From Dactylis glomerata (Eukaryota > Streptophyta > Magnoliopsida > Poales > Poaceae), in contig QXEO01000411.1 of the NCBI GenBank assembly GCA_007115705.1, positions 2,046,001-2,110,000 of the forward strand: DNA of 64,000 nucleotides. The letters are read 5' to 3'. A model generated the notes under the pieces. It was not told the origin of the DNA. It worked only from the letters and a program-made list of their open reading frames with translations, and did not search any database. Of the stretch, positions 10,797-22,299 are shown piece by piece; position 1 is the first letter of the stretch, and each line of letters begins with the position of its first letter. A program made the position numbers and the translations under genes.

Positions 10797-12309
10797 TGAT
10801 ACGTCCATTTTGCACCACTATTTTGTATCATAATTTACTGTTATTCATTGATATATTTCATATTTAGAGATGATACTTATGTTATTTCCTCTGTTTTTAC
10901 ATGTTTGATGATCATTGGAGGATTTGCTGCCGGAGTTAGGATTCTGCTGGAAAAGGGACCATCAAGGCACCATATTTTGACGATAAGGAAAATTCCAGAA
11001 AAATACCAGAAAATTATATTTTACCAGAAGACTGAAGAAGCCGGAAGGTGAAGGCGAGAGGGGCCACAGGGCAGCCTCACCACCAGGGGGCGTGGCCCAG
11101 CCCCTGGCCGCGCCACCTGTGGTGAGAGCCCCCTGGCCCACTTCTGCCATCGCCCCTTCGTGTATTTCATCATCCCCAAAAACCTAAGTCAAGGGGGGCT
11201 CAGAGATAGACACCGCCGCCTCTGCGGGGCAGAAAACACCAGAGAGAGAAAAGCTCTCCGGCAGGCAGAAATCTGCCGAGGAAATTCCTTCCCGGAGAGG
11301 GGAGATCGTCGCCATCATCATCACCATCGCACTGGACTTCATCGGGATCATCATCATCATCTCCATCACCAGCACCTTCATCTCCACCATCACCACGCCA
11401 TCTCGATGTAACATCTTGAGTTGGATCTTGTTAAATTCTTAGGGGAAACTTTCCCGGTGTTGATTACTCTTGTAGTTGATGCTATTGAGTGGAACCGTTG
11501 AATTAAGGTTTATGTTCAGATTGTTACTTACCATTATTTCACCTCTGATCATGATCCATATGATGTCTTGTGAGTAGTTCGTTTAGTTCTTGAGGACATG
11601 GGAGAAGTCAAGATGTTAGTAGTGAATTATTGTTAAGTAATATTTAGTGGTTTGATATTTATTTGTTGTGGTGCTATTTCACTAGTGGTGTCATGTGAAC
11701 GTCGACTACATGATACTTCACCATTTATGGGCCTAGTGAGATGCATTGTGTATTTGGCTACCAATTATGGGGTTGCTGGAGTGACAGAAACCTAAACTTC
11801 CGTTGGGAAACCATTGCACCAGGGAGCGTAGGATCTTAGAGTTTAAGGCTGTTGTTAGATTTATCTTAATTACTTTCTTGTATTTGCGGATGCTTGCAGG
11901 GGGGTATAATCACAAGTGTGTATTTATCCTAGTAAGGGTAGTGCGCTAGCACAGGTTCACCCCCATAACACTTATCAAACCAATAAAGATTATTTAGCGG
12001 CATGAAGCGAAAGCTCTTGACAGAAACTCCCGTGTGTCCTCGAGAACGTTTGGTCATCATAAGTTACACAAGCAGCTTGTCCTTTGCAAAAGAAAGGATT
12101 GGGCCACTTGCAGCAACTATTGCTATTGTCTTTTATTTACTTGTACTTTATTTATTCGCATTACCAAATACCCCTGAAAACCCGTTTGCTAGTATTTACA
12201 GTGAATCCTTGATCAAAACCACTTGTCAACACCTTCTGCTCCTCGTTGGGTTCGACACTCTTATTTATCGAAAGTACTACGATACACCCCCTATACTTGT
12301 GGGTCATCA
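10797..12309 (+). repeat. Element B 3' LTR
   Basis: It matches 2055-3572 from TGATACGTCC to GGGTCATCA with scattered substitutions. The inverted repeat lies at 11076-11126 and the CAT/CAC-rich tract near 11318-11400. After its end the sequence returns to the LTR of element A. Confidence 0.9.
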
Positions 12310-13654
12310 GGGGGCCAGGGGCCAGCCACACCACAGGGGGGCGCGGCCCAGCCCCTGGCCGCGCCCACCTATGGTGAGGGCGCTTGGTCCACTTCCTGAC
12401 GCTGCCTCTTCGCCTATAAAGTCCCCTCGATGGTCTCTTTTTCATGAAACATACTGCAAGCCGCTGCCGTAGCTATCGCGAGATCGGGAGGATCCAGGAG
12501 CTCTTCCCGGCACCCTGCCGGAGGCCTTCTACACCACCATGGTCGCCTCCGGAGTGATGTGTGAGTAGTCTACCTTGGACTATGGGTCCATACCAGTAGC
12601 TAGATGGTTGTCTTCTCCACCATGTGCTTCATGTTTAGATCTTGTGAGCTGCCCTACATGATCAAGATCATCTTTATGTAATCATACATGTTGTGTTTGT
12701 TGGGATCCGATGAGTATTGGTACTATGTCAAGTTGATGTGCTGAATTATATATCTTATGTTATCTCTATGTTGTTTATGATCTTGCATGCTTTCCATTGC
12801 TAGTAGCTATCTTGGCCGAGTAGATGCTAGTAACTCCAAGAGGGAGTATTTATGCTCGATAGTTAGGTTCATGCCTCTATTTAATCTGGGGGAGTGACAG
12901 AAACCTCTAAGGTTGTAGATGTGATGTTTCCACTAGGGAGAAAACAACATTCTTGTGTCCAAGGACATTTGCTTTGTTTACATTACGCACTTTTCTTAAT
13001 GTAATTATCTGTTGTTCGCAACTTAATACTCAAGGGGTCCTCGGACGATTCCCCGCGAGTGGATTTTTAGTCATAGATGCAGTTGGATGGCGGTCTATGT
13101 ATTTTGTCGTAATGCCCAGAGTAAGCCTCATAGTGATCCTCGTGATGTATGTACGTTATCTTTACTCTATCAATTGCCCAACTGTAATTTGTTTACCCAG
13201 CATGCTTTATTTATCTTATGGAGAGACACCACTAGTGAACTGTGGACCCCGGTCCAATTTCCTTTACATAGCTTTATCGTTTGCTTTACTCGCACTGTTT
13301 ACTTTATTTGCATTACTATTATCCTTTTACCACTCGATACGCTCAATCCTTTGTTTACAGCAAACCGGTGAGACTGACAACCTCATCGTAAGTTAGGAGC
13401 AAAGTACTTGTTTGTGTTTTGTGCAAGTTTCACGTTGTTGCTGGGGGAAGACACGTCGACAAGCAGTTTATCTAGCGCCCTTGTCCGGAGTGTCACAAAG
13501 CTAGCAAGCATCATCTTCTTAAGTTTGGCTTTCTCCTACTGGATTGATTTACCTTGGTTTCATAACTGAGGGAAAACTTGCTGATGTGCTCATCACACCT
13601 TCTCTTGGGGTTCTCAACTGGTCGGTCATCTACATCATCAACACCGCACCATCA
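12310..13654 (+). mobile_element. Element A 3' LTR, second part
   Basis: It resumes the LTR broken at 2053 and follows the E and D LTRs to GCACCATCA. An inverted repeat (12329-12376) is followed by CTATAAAG, with TATAAA at 12415-12420 as the likely TATA box. The start of transcription and polyadenylation are not resolvable. The open frames within it are LTR shadows. Confidence 0.85.
12415..12420 (+). promoter_or_regulatory. TATA box in element A 3' LTR
   Basis: TATAAA stands in CGCCTATAAAGTCCCCTCG. The equivalent motif in the D LTRs is at 25988-25993 and 32889-32894. This is the likely RNA polymerase II promoter of the element. Confidence 0.55.
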
Positions 13655-13852
13655 GTGGGTAGTCCATTTCCTCTAGTCTGTTTGGATGTAGGAATTTTTG
13701 CTCGGAAATGAATTGGACTGAAAATTCCAAATCTAAGATGGAAAGGAAATGACCTCCATCTCCAATTTCGTTGTTTGGATGTGCATGGAAATTCTTGTTG
13801 GAATCAAAGAATAGCACCTAATTCCAAATCCTGTTTGGATGTACAAAACATG

Positions 13853-14723
13853 TGTTGGCACGTAAAACTGCCGCGCAACACCAGGATAATCGCCGTGCTT
13901 TCGTGACGACGAACGGATGCTTTCCGAGCAAAGCAACAAAGATCCCCTCACTTTCGTGGAGGAGAGACGACCACTTTTCAGCGCAAAGCGGTAAAGATCA
14001 ACCAAACCCTAGGGCTGCTAGGGCATGGCAGAGAGAACGATAGAAGAGAAGAACGATAAAAGAGAATAACGATAAAAAGTAATAAACTGTATTGATAGAT
14101 CGATTGTCTGGGGGCCTCCTCAATCGGCCGTGGCCTAACTATTTAAAGGCACATCGGACTTGGCGTACAGGGCAAACATACCGTACGTGAACAGAACTCT
14201 AAAATAGCTAAACCGAATCTAACCTGTGTCCTTGATTTGGTTACCATGTATGATCGATACCTATCTATTCTTTTTGCAAGCAAATACGTGACAGCTACAA
14301 ACAAAGTCACCTAGGTACATGTCTAAAACTATAAAATATTATGGCCAGAGTGCTAATCATACCAGCTAATGCAAATCTTGCATATCTTGTGCATCGCCAT
14401 AAATATATATGTGATTGCTATTGCACCGCTTCCTTAGGTGACTGAATAATCAGCAATCTGCCCTTTAGCTCAGCTCTCTCTGAATTCATCGAGAACTTGT
14501 CCTTGATAGTCTCCAGTTCAGTCAATACTCTGTATATTTGTCCTGGTAAAAGGCTTGTTTTGCCTACCCAGTCTGGCTGCGGCGTTCTTGTTGAACCCTG
14601 ATCACATGTATGTCTTGAACTACATAGCAGTTTCAAATATACATATCAATTAATAATTTAACCACATACTTTGACGTTAATTTGGCCCATATAATACTCA
14701 GTAGCCAAATTATGTGTTTAACA
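13853..14723 (-). repeat. Element C 3' LTR
   Basis: It matches 19270-20126. The main difference is a short A-rich stretch near 14035-14090; the remainder differs by only a few bases by eye, which suggests a young insertion. A minus-strand TTTAAATA (14147-14154) is a possible TATA box. Confidence 0.85.
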
Positions 14724-14740
14724 CATGCCCCCCTGTTTTT
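14724..14740 (-). other. Polypurine tract of element C
   Basis: On the minus strand AAAAACAGGGGGGCATG directly precedes the LTR start TGTTAAAC. This fixes the element on the minus strand. Confidence 0.7.
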
Positions 14741-14777
14741 GGTACAAGGTATTTACCAAAAACACTATAACAATACC

Positions 14778-14972
14778 TTAGAACGATGTTGATCATCTCA
14801 CCGGCCATATATTTTCTTAGGACGATGTTCAAAGAACACATCGGCCAATTTTTGTTTACGGTGATGTTTAAATAACTCATCAACCATATTCTCTTAGGGC
14901 GATATTTCAAATAAGATATCAGCCAAATTTCATTTAGGGCAATACTTGAAATACTGTACTGGCCATCTTCAA
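14778..14972 (-). repeat. Five imperfect tandem units of about 39 bases in element C
   Basis: Units start near 14778, 14816, 14855, 14893 and 14934. Each carries a GGACGATGTT-like half and an AACACATCGGCC-like half, so each unit can fold on itself. They lie just inside the 3' LTR. Confidence 0.65.
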
Positions 14973-16096
14973 GCCTCCAGCCACATGTTTAGATAATACT
15001 TTTGAAAATAATTTTCATTGAAATCTAATAGAAATTTCTCCCCTGCACAGAGTGCACAAATTATGAATTTTCAAGAACAATCTCTACACCTCTATGTCGG
15101 CCTTCCCAACTCGGCGACCATTTGCCGAATTTTTATCTTTAGTCCCAATAAGTTATATTCTTTCTAGTGCCAGAAGCAATCTTCTAACAAAGTCGGCCAA
15201 AAAGAACTCACTCTTTTTAATACCATCATATTTTATGAGCCGACTGATGTGTCCCGCATATTCTATCATGCACCTCACTCATAGCTATTATAGACTGATC
15301 AAAATCCAAGCAATTTAAAAGTAAACTATCTATTATTCGGCGATACAAAAAAGTATATATATTAAAGCTTGTTGCCGAATTTTCCTATATCTTTTTGACT
15401 TGGATCCTTTAAATGATTAATCAGAGGTACTCTCCAATCAGATGGTTGTGAACTACTCACTAATTCGATCGTCTAGGACTCATGTACCGAATCATGTTTG
15501 CCCAAGTATACTAATTGCTGAAGTGAACCGGAACCATGCATGCTGTACCAAACTAGCTTCCAGCAAGGTGGACTTATTTTTCTACAGCAGCAAACATCGG
15601 CTTTTCTAATATATAAATTTTTCTTTCCTTATGTAGTAACCGGATGCATGCTGGGCAAAATAAATAGCTCTGCCCTAAGACAAGTTGGACCATGCACATA
15701 GCTTTCTTTACAAAGTAATGCTTCTGCATGCTATACCAAATGAGAATATAACATGTGTATACGTTTTCTACAGCAGCTAGCATCGGCCTTTGTAATATAA
15801 AAATCTTCATTTGCTATTCCGACAACCAGATGCTTGCTGGGCTAAGCAATTAGCTATAGAATTTTCTCCTCTAAAGACCGATCCAAGATTTTATGGGCAA
15901 ACACTACTATAACTAATATTTTTCTCACCCTCAATCCTCTTGTCAATAATAAAATCGGCAATACCACGAGCTCTCCTAGGATGCAGCGATTCATATACTA
16001 AATCATAATCTATTAGCACATAAGTCCACCTCCCAATCATGCCACTAAGAATCGGTCCTTCCAACATAAATATTTAAATTGTCGGCCGGCAAGTTT
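14973..16096 (-). mobile_element. Element C non-coding internal region
   Basis: No gene is seen. Two diverged copies of a segment (about 15541-15680 and 15728-15860) share TTTCTACAGCAGC, CATCGGC and TGCTGGGC. Scattered GCCGAAT/ATTCGGC words recur, as in the LTR-proximal repeats. Confidence 0.55.
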
Positions 16097-16408
16097 TCAC
16101 ACATATAGTAAAAAGTAGATAAAGCCAAAATTTAGTATATGTCTAAAGACAATAATAACTTTGCAATAAACACGTACCAAGCCTCGGTGTCGAGCAAACG
16201 ACGATTTAAGTATGCAATGACGTACTCCTTCCCGTAGTCTTCTTTCCTGCATATCGCTCTTTCCGGAACGATATTCTTCATCACGTCTTTGCAACCACTT
16301 ATCAATAGCATCGGTCAAACATAGTATCTCACCGTACTGCAACTCAACCGATGCCTCTGTCAACGTGATGCAGGACGTATTATCCGCCTTTATCAACATC
16401 CATATCAA
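16097..16408 (-). pseudogene. Possible frameshifted continuation of the element C ORF
   Basis: A 103-codon frame overlaps the end of the long ORF by four bases. It contains the hydrophilic segments TLTEASVELQYGEIL and DKWLQRRDEEYRSGKSDMQE, and turns hydrophobic and unlikely near its end. It could be the C-terminal part of the long ORF after an indel. No family is recognised. Confidence 0.4.
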
Positions 16409-19170
16409 ATAAGTGTATCTCTTGAAATTTCTGAAATTCCATCAGCAACCATGTCATCCGCATTTATATTTTCCTCCGTCGTGATGCGCTTCTCCCTCCA
16501 AGTCATGTTCGGCGGCACCGTAGGTCTAACTCGCCTGAACAATTCATCGCACTTCTTCAAAGTTATATCTTCTTTGATTTCCAATGCTCGCAGTCGCTGT
16601 ACCCGCCGTTTCTGAGTGTGTGTGAGTCCGGTCGGGCACCATTGAGGTCGTGGTTTGGTTCTTGGTGCGACTGACTTAATTCTGCTGCCCCCCAAGTTTC
16701 TCAGCCTATACTTACATACTGTAGCTTTTGGGGCAAATATTTTGTTCCTGGCCGAAAGAACCATCTGCTGATCATATACGTCATTAGCTCTAATTTTCTG
16801 ACTGCCCCTACTAGTTGAATCCCCACGTTCTGTAGAAGTACTAGTAATAGACTTGAAATCCATTGGATGACTCGTGGACATTTTTGAGCTAATGCTCCTC
16901 ATAGCTGACACGCAATGCATGCTGGCCGTTTCATTTTTCTGCCTTGTCCTGGAGAATGCAACAAATTTATTATCCAAACCTTTCTCTCCTGTACTAGGAT
17001 CTTCTCTATTAACTGATCCAGGTCCAGCATCACTGCTTATTTTTATACTACTCACAACACCTTCTGTCGATTGGTATTCACCAATTTTGAAACCATAAGC
17101 AGCTTTACCAGCGGCTCCAACTTTTACGCTGCCTCTCGGGGATAGACCAACATATGCATTAATCGGCTCACTAGTACTTGCCATGCTAGCAGGTACAACT
17201 TCCTTCTCTTAATGTGCACACACGTTTGCTTCTAAACCAGCATGCATGAATGCATCTTCTGCTCCCGTATCATTGGTGCATCCATGCTTAGCTTTCTCAC
17301 ATGTAGCATCATCTCTTGAAAGGTTTTCACGTCTGATCGGCACCCATGCAAACTTCTTACCACCCATATGAACGTAGCCAAATGCATCTTGTCTCCTACG
17401 CAGATTTGATGTTACCAGGACCGGCCTCGCATCATTACAATGAATTACACTAGCATCACGTTGTCTTGCTCCCTGATGAAACCGAGCTCTTTTCTCGTGC
17501 AAGTGTGGTCTGAATATAGGCCACGGTGAAATCCAATCCAGCTGAAAATAATCTGCTGTCCCCATAGGATATGTCACCCATGGACTGAAGCCCCACAAAG
17601 GATATCGAGGGTAGACAGGAGGTCGACAACCCCAATCTGTCGCCGCCATTGGAAAATAAGGCTGCCGGTTAAACGAATTTTCTCACCAGCGCTCATGCCC
17701 CCCATGACGAGATGGAGACCTCAGCAGCTTATTACCTCGAAGCCGATTAAAAACATTGTCGGCCTTTTGTGAAGTGTATTTGTCCAACAGTTGTTTAACA
17801 GTCAGCTTTGGTCTTAGAGCTGAATTTCTCTTTCTTTCATCAACTTTCTGCACTCCTATTTCTAGACTTTTCGGTTTGATCATCCTCGGTGCAGCATTAT
17901 CGTCAATGGCAACATTTTTCTCTTTGGTAGATTCGGCCTGATCTGACCGAATAAGTATTTCCTTGTTCTCAAAGTCAATCACATTAGGACAGTATGGTGA
18001 TTGCATGACCTGAACATTATTTTGCTCCACCTCTTGATCTTCCAACTTCTTGTCTTCCTTCTTTTCTGGATCTTGTGCTTCTTCAGTTCCATGCTCTTTT
18101 TCAACCAAAGAAGGTTCGGCTATATTCTCTTCCTTTGGATGTTCATCAATTTCTTTGGCACGGAATTCAGAGGGCAATACGTAAGATCCCTTACATCCAG
18201 AAAAATCAAGCGTAGCTATTTCACTTTCACCATGTTCTTGCTCAGTGAAACTTGTATCTACCAGGTTGACAAACTCGGCGTGTGTGTCCGACTTAGCTTT
18301 ACCAAAATTTAATTTTACTTGAACTAAGTCGGTCGCGGCAGACGTGTCAGCCATCTTTTGTTGATTTGAATCAGCGCGTGCATTGTTCAACTCAGCCTTA
18401 GCCAAATTAGCCGTACTGACCGAGTCACCCTTTTTCTGTTGGTTGGCTTCCATAGCTCTGACTTCGATAAGCTTTTTCGCAAGATTTTCACAAGATTTCA
18501 GATATAAATCAGCCCACTCCTCTGATGTTCTCCCCTCGAATCTTTCAGTATTTTTCGGCAATGACAATTGGGTGCTACAGAAATTCTGCAGTTGTTTAGG
18601 GGGTGTATCACATGCTACAGTATCAGATGAAGCCACATGAGCTCCTATTGAATTCTCACTTATTCGGCTGCAAGCAGTGTGAAGGTGTTTAGCCGAATTA
18701 TGGATATCTGAAGTTGCATATGGTGCTGAAAAATTAGTAACATAAGGTGTAACATATGATGGTTCAGAATAATTGGCCAAATAGCTACTAGTACCATAGC
18801 AAGTCGCGCTGTACATCGGCATGTGCGAAGATGAAGCAAAAAATTGCAAGTTATTTGCCGATGAATAAAAGGGTGAAACATTATTTTGTATGTTATTAAA
18901 ATTTGTAACATTAGGTGTTTCATATTGGTTAGATAAATTCATCATGTTGTTCATCGGCATATGAACTTCTGGGGTTGCCGATGCATGAGAGTTTGCATAT
19001 GCATGCTGCAAGTTGCTAGAATCATAATAAATTGAAGGATGTAGATTGTTTTGCATCGGCGTTTGCACATAGTAAGAATTAGGGCTAGCCGATACAGTAC
19101 TCATCTCAAAAAATCTAGCAACATTAGCATAAGAATTATTTGCATCTACATAAATAGATTCAGAATTCAT
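16405..19170 (-). pseudogene. Element C long ORF (922 codons, two in-frame stops), unknown family
   Basis: The frame starts at MNSESIYVDANNS, 78 bases inside the primer site, and runs in a single frame to 16405. It is broken only by TGA at 17683-17685 and TAA at 17209-17211. The first 230 residues are rich in Asn, Ser, Tyr and Ala. The middle (about residues 250-420) is acidic and Lys/Glu-rich, with a repeated SNQQK segment. Then come LTVKQLLDKYTSQKADN and SPSRHGGHERW, and after the first stop Trp/Pro/Tyr-rich sequence (WGFSPWVTYPMG). The last third has RPQWCPTGLTHTQKRRVQRL and a charged helix. I see no zinc knuckle, protease or RT. By position it may be a Gag-like packaging protein. Confidence 0.65.
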
Positions 19171-19247
19171 GTTACCGTTGTAGACTACAGACTGTCGATG
19201 ACGCTCTCTACGTAGCAGGAACGGGCCGGAGACCGCTCGATGCTTCG

Positions 19248-19265
19248 TCCCCAGCGGAGTCGCCA
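19248..19265 (-). other. Primer-binding site of element C
   Basis: Read on the minus strand it is TGGCGACTCCGCTGGGGA, four bases after the 5' LTR. It starts with the TGG expected opposite the CCA end of a tRNA and differs from the tRNA-Asp site of B, D and E. The tRNA is not identified with certainty; an arginine tRNA is possible. Confidence 0.65.
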
Positions 19266-19269
19266 ATTG

Positions 19270-20126
19270 TGTTGGCACGTAAAACTGCCGCGCAACACCA
19301 GGATAATCGCCGTGCTTTCGTGACGACGAACGGATGCTTTCCGAGCAAAGCAACAAAGATCCCCTTGCTTTCGTGGAGGAGAGACGACCGCTTTTCAGCG
19401 CAAAACGGCAAAGATGAACCAAACCCTAGGGTTGCTAGGGCATGGCAAGAGAAAACGATAAAAAGAGAAACGTAAAAAGTAGATTGTATTTTTGTGTATA
19501 GATCGATTGTCTGGGGGCCTCCTCAATCGGCCGTGGCCTAACTATTTAAAGGCACATCGGACTTGGCGTACAGGGCAAACATACCGTACGTGAACAGAAC
19601 TCTAAAATAGCTAAACCGAATCTAACCTGTGTCTTTGATTCGGTTACCATGTATGATCGATACCTATCTATTCTTTTTGCAAGCAAATACGTGACAGCTA
19701 CAAACAAAGTCACCTAGGTACATGTCTAAAACTATAAAATATTACGGCCAGAGTGCTAATCATACCAGCTAATGCAAATCTTGCATATCTTGTGCATCGC
19801 CATAAATATATATGTGATTGCTATTGCACCGCTTCCTTAGGTGACTGAATAATCAGCAATCTGCCCTTTAGCTCAGCTCTCTCTGAATTCATCGAGAACT
19901 TGTCCTTGATAGTCTCCAGTTCAGTCAATACTCTGTATATTTGTCCTGGTAAAAGGCTTGTTTTGCCTACCCAGTCTGGCTGCGGCGTTCTTGTTGAACC
20001 CTGATCACATGTATGTCTTGAACTACATAGCAGTTTCAAATATACATATCAATTAATAATTTAACCACATACTTTGACGTTAATTTGGCCCATATAATAC
20101 TCAGTAGCCAAATTATGTGTTTAACA
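19270..20126 (-). repeat. Element C 5' LTR
   Basis: This is the right-hand copy of the LTR, 857 bases, followed on the plus strand by the duplication ACATG. Small open frames in it are repeated in the other LTR and are not genes. Confidence 0.85.
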
Positions 20127-20149
20127 ACATGGAATTGAATTTTGATCTA

Positions 20150-20490
20150 GGATTAGGGTTTTTCTCACTTTATATTTCCAAATTTTTATTTTTATTTAAA
20201 TTTTATTAAACTTTGATATTTGTACTGTTTTTGAATTTCCTAAATTTTTTGGAAGTTTTTTATTTTATAATTTTTTGTTTTTATTTTATAATTTTCAAAA
20301 TTTATTTTATATTTTATTTGGGTTTTTTATTTTGTGTTTTTATTAGAACTTTTTTTTATGTTTCCTATTATTTAATTTTTCTATTTTTAAAGTTTTTTAA
20401 TTTTTATGTTTTATGTTTTTTTTGAATTTTTCACAATTTTTTGGTTTTTAAAGTTTTTGAATTTTTTATATATTTTTAAATTTTTTCAAT
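20150..20490. repeat. T-rich low-complexity stretch
   Basis: Long runs of T with short A and G interruptions, inside the split TIR DNA element. The frames across it encode only Phe/Ile/Leu-rich sequence and are not genes. Confidence 0.7.
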
Positions 20491-20824
20491 TCCGGCCAAT
20501 TCGGAGCGGGGCATCTCGGAAATATGCAAGGCCAAAATAACACATGGTGGATTTGGCTCGGAATTTCAGCCAGTTTCCATACTCGAATTCCATGGCCATC
20601 CAAACAGCGGAATTCAGGCTTCTAAATTCTAAATGGGCAATTCCAAGCCCTAATTCTTACATCCAAACAGGCAACGATATTCGAATAGGGCGACATTGCA
20701 GCACTACCCACCTCCACCATCGACAAAAATTCATGTAAGCAGTGAACGAAAAGCAAGGACGACACCCCCTTTGTGCACATAGTTGTAGTTGCTTTTTACC
20801 AATAGAACCAACCGATCAATGGTA

Positions 20825-20856
20825 CCCCCCCCCCCCCCCTCCCCCCACACACACAC
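20825..20856. repeat. Poly-C and CA microsatellite
   Basis: Fifteen C, one T, six C, then an AC dinucleotide run. It is prone to length error in assembly. Confidence 0.9.
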
Positions 20857-22299
20857 TTGATTGTGTCACGAACATCGCCAAGTTCCACAACATCCTCTCA
20901 CTTAGCGATCTAGACTTTATGTAGTTCTGTTTCAGCAAGAATGAAGCAAACACATCAAATCTTTTAACATTAAGAAAAAAAATCCACTTATATGTAGTGA
21001 ACACATTTATCTACTGATAATAATGGGTTGTTATCCCCAATAGTAAGGTCAGCAAAATTTAAAATTAGTTCCTAAGTTGTACTAACAGAGCGGCACTTAT
21101 TATGGATTGGAGGGAACATCATATATGGGTCATCATATTTCAAAAAACACGGAGAAAGTTGAACCTAACCTTTTGGTTACTTCATCGTTCAGATTTTGCT
21201 ACAATTATCAAGCAAAACTGCTTTGTTTCTTTGGCCACTCCTGGAACACACTGACTCAAGCATACAAATAGGACTACGACAGTAAAAACAGGAGTATTGC
21301 TATGGTACCCAAACCTTGTGTCCTCGGAACATCTGTCCGCCTGCATATGATGTCTTTTAATCTATTGAAGTTGGTTCGAACATGCTAAAATTCAATTCGT
21401 GTCTATCTTTCAGGGAGCAAGAAACTGCAGGTACTATTTGCAGAATGGTGCTAAAAGCATAAAGCTGTTTGGATACAATCAATCTGGACAGTCAAATTCC
21501 CTAAATCTGACATGCAAGATCTCTCCAATGTTGACAACCTCAACATGTTTAGCACCGGACAGATCCATGAAACCCGGAATTATCCATGCTGACCGCTGCG
21601 TTTCCCCAGGGATCCAAAATTCAAACCAACAGACGCATAATCTGTCCAGAACAGTTGTTAGTTTCCCTGCATGTTTAGCTGCTTCATGTGATCCCATATA
21701 CAAGTAGGAGACCCACGAGCTCCTTGACTCCTGCGCTCACCATTATATTGATGAGATTAGTTGAGCCGAGCATGTAATAGAAGCGATACTTTTTTTTTGA
21801 AAACAGGCAAAAGATTTGCCATTTTTATTAACTAGTGAATTCCCCGCGCGTTGCTGCGAAAATTTAAAAGACTATCCTTAGAGTACATTTAAAATAAAAA
21901 TATCTTTGCAAACTAATTAACGCATACAATATGCAAAATCTGTCATTATGAGAACATCTTTGCAAACTAATAAAAATGCAAAATCTGATTGCACGCAGAC
22001 AGTTGATATCCCATGCATTGTTGTGGGCATTAATTAAAATATATTCAGATGATATTTGGTTTCAAAGTAACTTGAGAAAACTGGATACAAATGAAGCATG
22101 AAACAAATGTGCCAATATGACAACTCAAAAAAGGAAATAGTTATTATTGATTCTATTTGATAATTATATCTTTAAAAAAACCCTGGGAGGTGTATCTTAT
22201 TCATCATAGAAGAAATAGGCCAAGACGGTCGGTACAAAGTCAATCATGGCTACCACGAAAATATTTATTGAATATAAGTAGCATGATACATTGTAAAGT
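20857..22299. other. Low-copy sequence, no gene recognised
   Basis: No known domain was found on either strand. A minus-strand frame at 21479-21703 (75 codons) is open but unrecognised. At 21790-21835 a poly-T followed by AGGCAAAAGATTTGCC and an ACTAGTGAATTCCCCGCG word looks like the end of a retroposon or DNA element. Confidence 0.4.

Larger units (their letters stand above)
2054..12309 (+). mobile_element. Element B: full-length Athila-type Ty3/gypsy LTR retrotransposon, decayed
   Basis: Two LTRs of 1518 and 1513 bases flank a tRNA-Asp-type primer site, gag-protease, RT-RNase H, integrase and a third ORF, then a polypurine tract. The order protease-RT-RNase H-integrase defines Ty3/gypsy. 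RT motifs such as MDDFSVYG and NLVLNWEKYHF are the Athila style. Flanking GGGGG (2049-2053 and 12310-12314) is the likely 5-base target duplication if T2054 is counted in the element. The copy cannot make its own proteins because six in-frame stops and two frameshifts break gag-pol. It is inserted in the 3' LTR of element A. Confidence 0.9.
13853..20126 (-). mobile_element. Element C: complete LTR element without polymerase genes, minus strand
   Basis: Two near-identical LTRs (13853-14723 and 19270-20126) are flanked by the exact 5-base duplication ACATG (13848-13852 and 20127-20131). In minus orientation the order is 5' LTR, primer site (19248-19265), long ORF (19170 to 16405), non-coding part, polypurine tract (14724-14740), 3' LTR. 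No protease, RT, RNase H or integrase motif was found in the 4.5 kb internal part. The LTRs start TGTTAAACAC and end GCCAACA when read on the minus strand. It is a non-autonomous element; a gypsy (Tat-like) affiliation is a guess from the ORF style. Confidence 0.85.
13677..20672. mobile_element. Probable TIR DNA element split by element C
   Basis: The ends CTGTTTGGATGTAGGAATT (near 13679) and its inverted counterpart AATTCTTACATCCAAACAGG (near 20652-20671) form terminal inverted repeats. More copies of TTGTTTGGATG or CATCCAAACA lie inside. Without element C the element would be about 720 bases long. It resembles the element at 46482-48069, which has a clear TAA duplication, but no clean target duplication was found here. 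Confidence 0.5.

Noticed and set aside
11160..11411. Plus-strand frame with His-rich end, as a metal-binding protein
   Set aside because: It lies in the B 3' LTR and comes from a CAT/CAC trinucleotide tract that is also in the 5' LTR at 2570-2660.
12002..12472. Open frame of 156 codons across the end of the B 3' LTR
   Set aside because: It spans the junction of B and A LTR sequences and has no domain.
14418..14636. 72-codon minus-strand frame, repeated at 19821-20039
   Set aside because: Identical in both LTRs of element C; part of the LTR.
19171..19422. N-terminal extension of the element C ORF upstream of MNSESIY
   Set aside because: It runs through the primer-binding site into the LTR, so it cannot be the normal start.
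20213..20425. Phe/Ile-rich frame as a membrane protein
   Set aside because: Translation of a T-rich low-complexity stretch.
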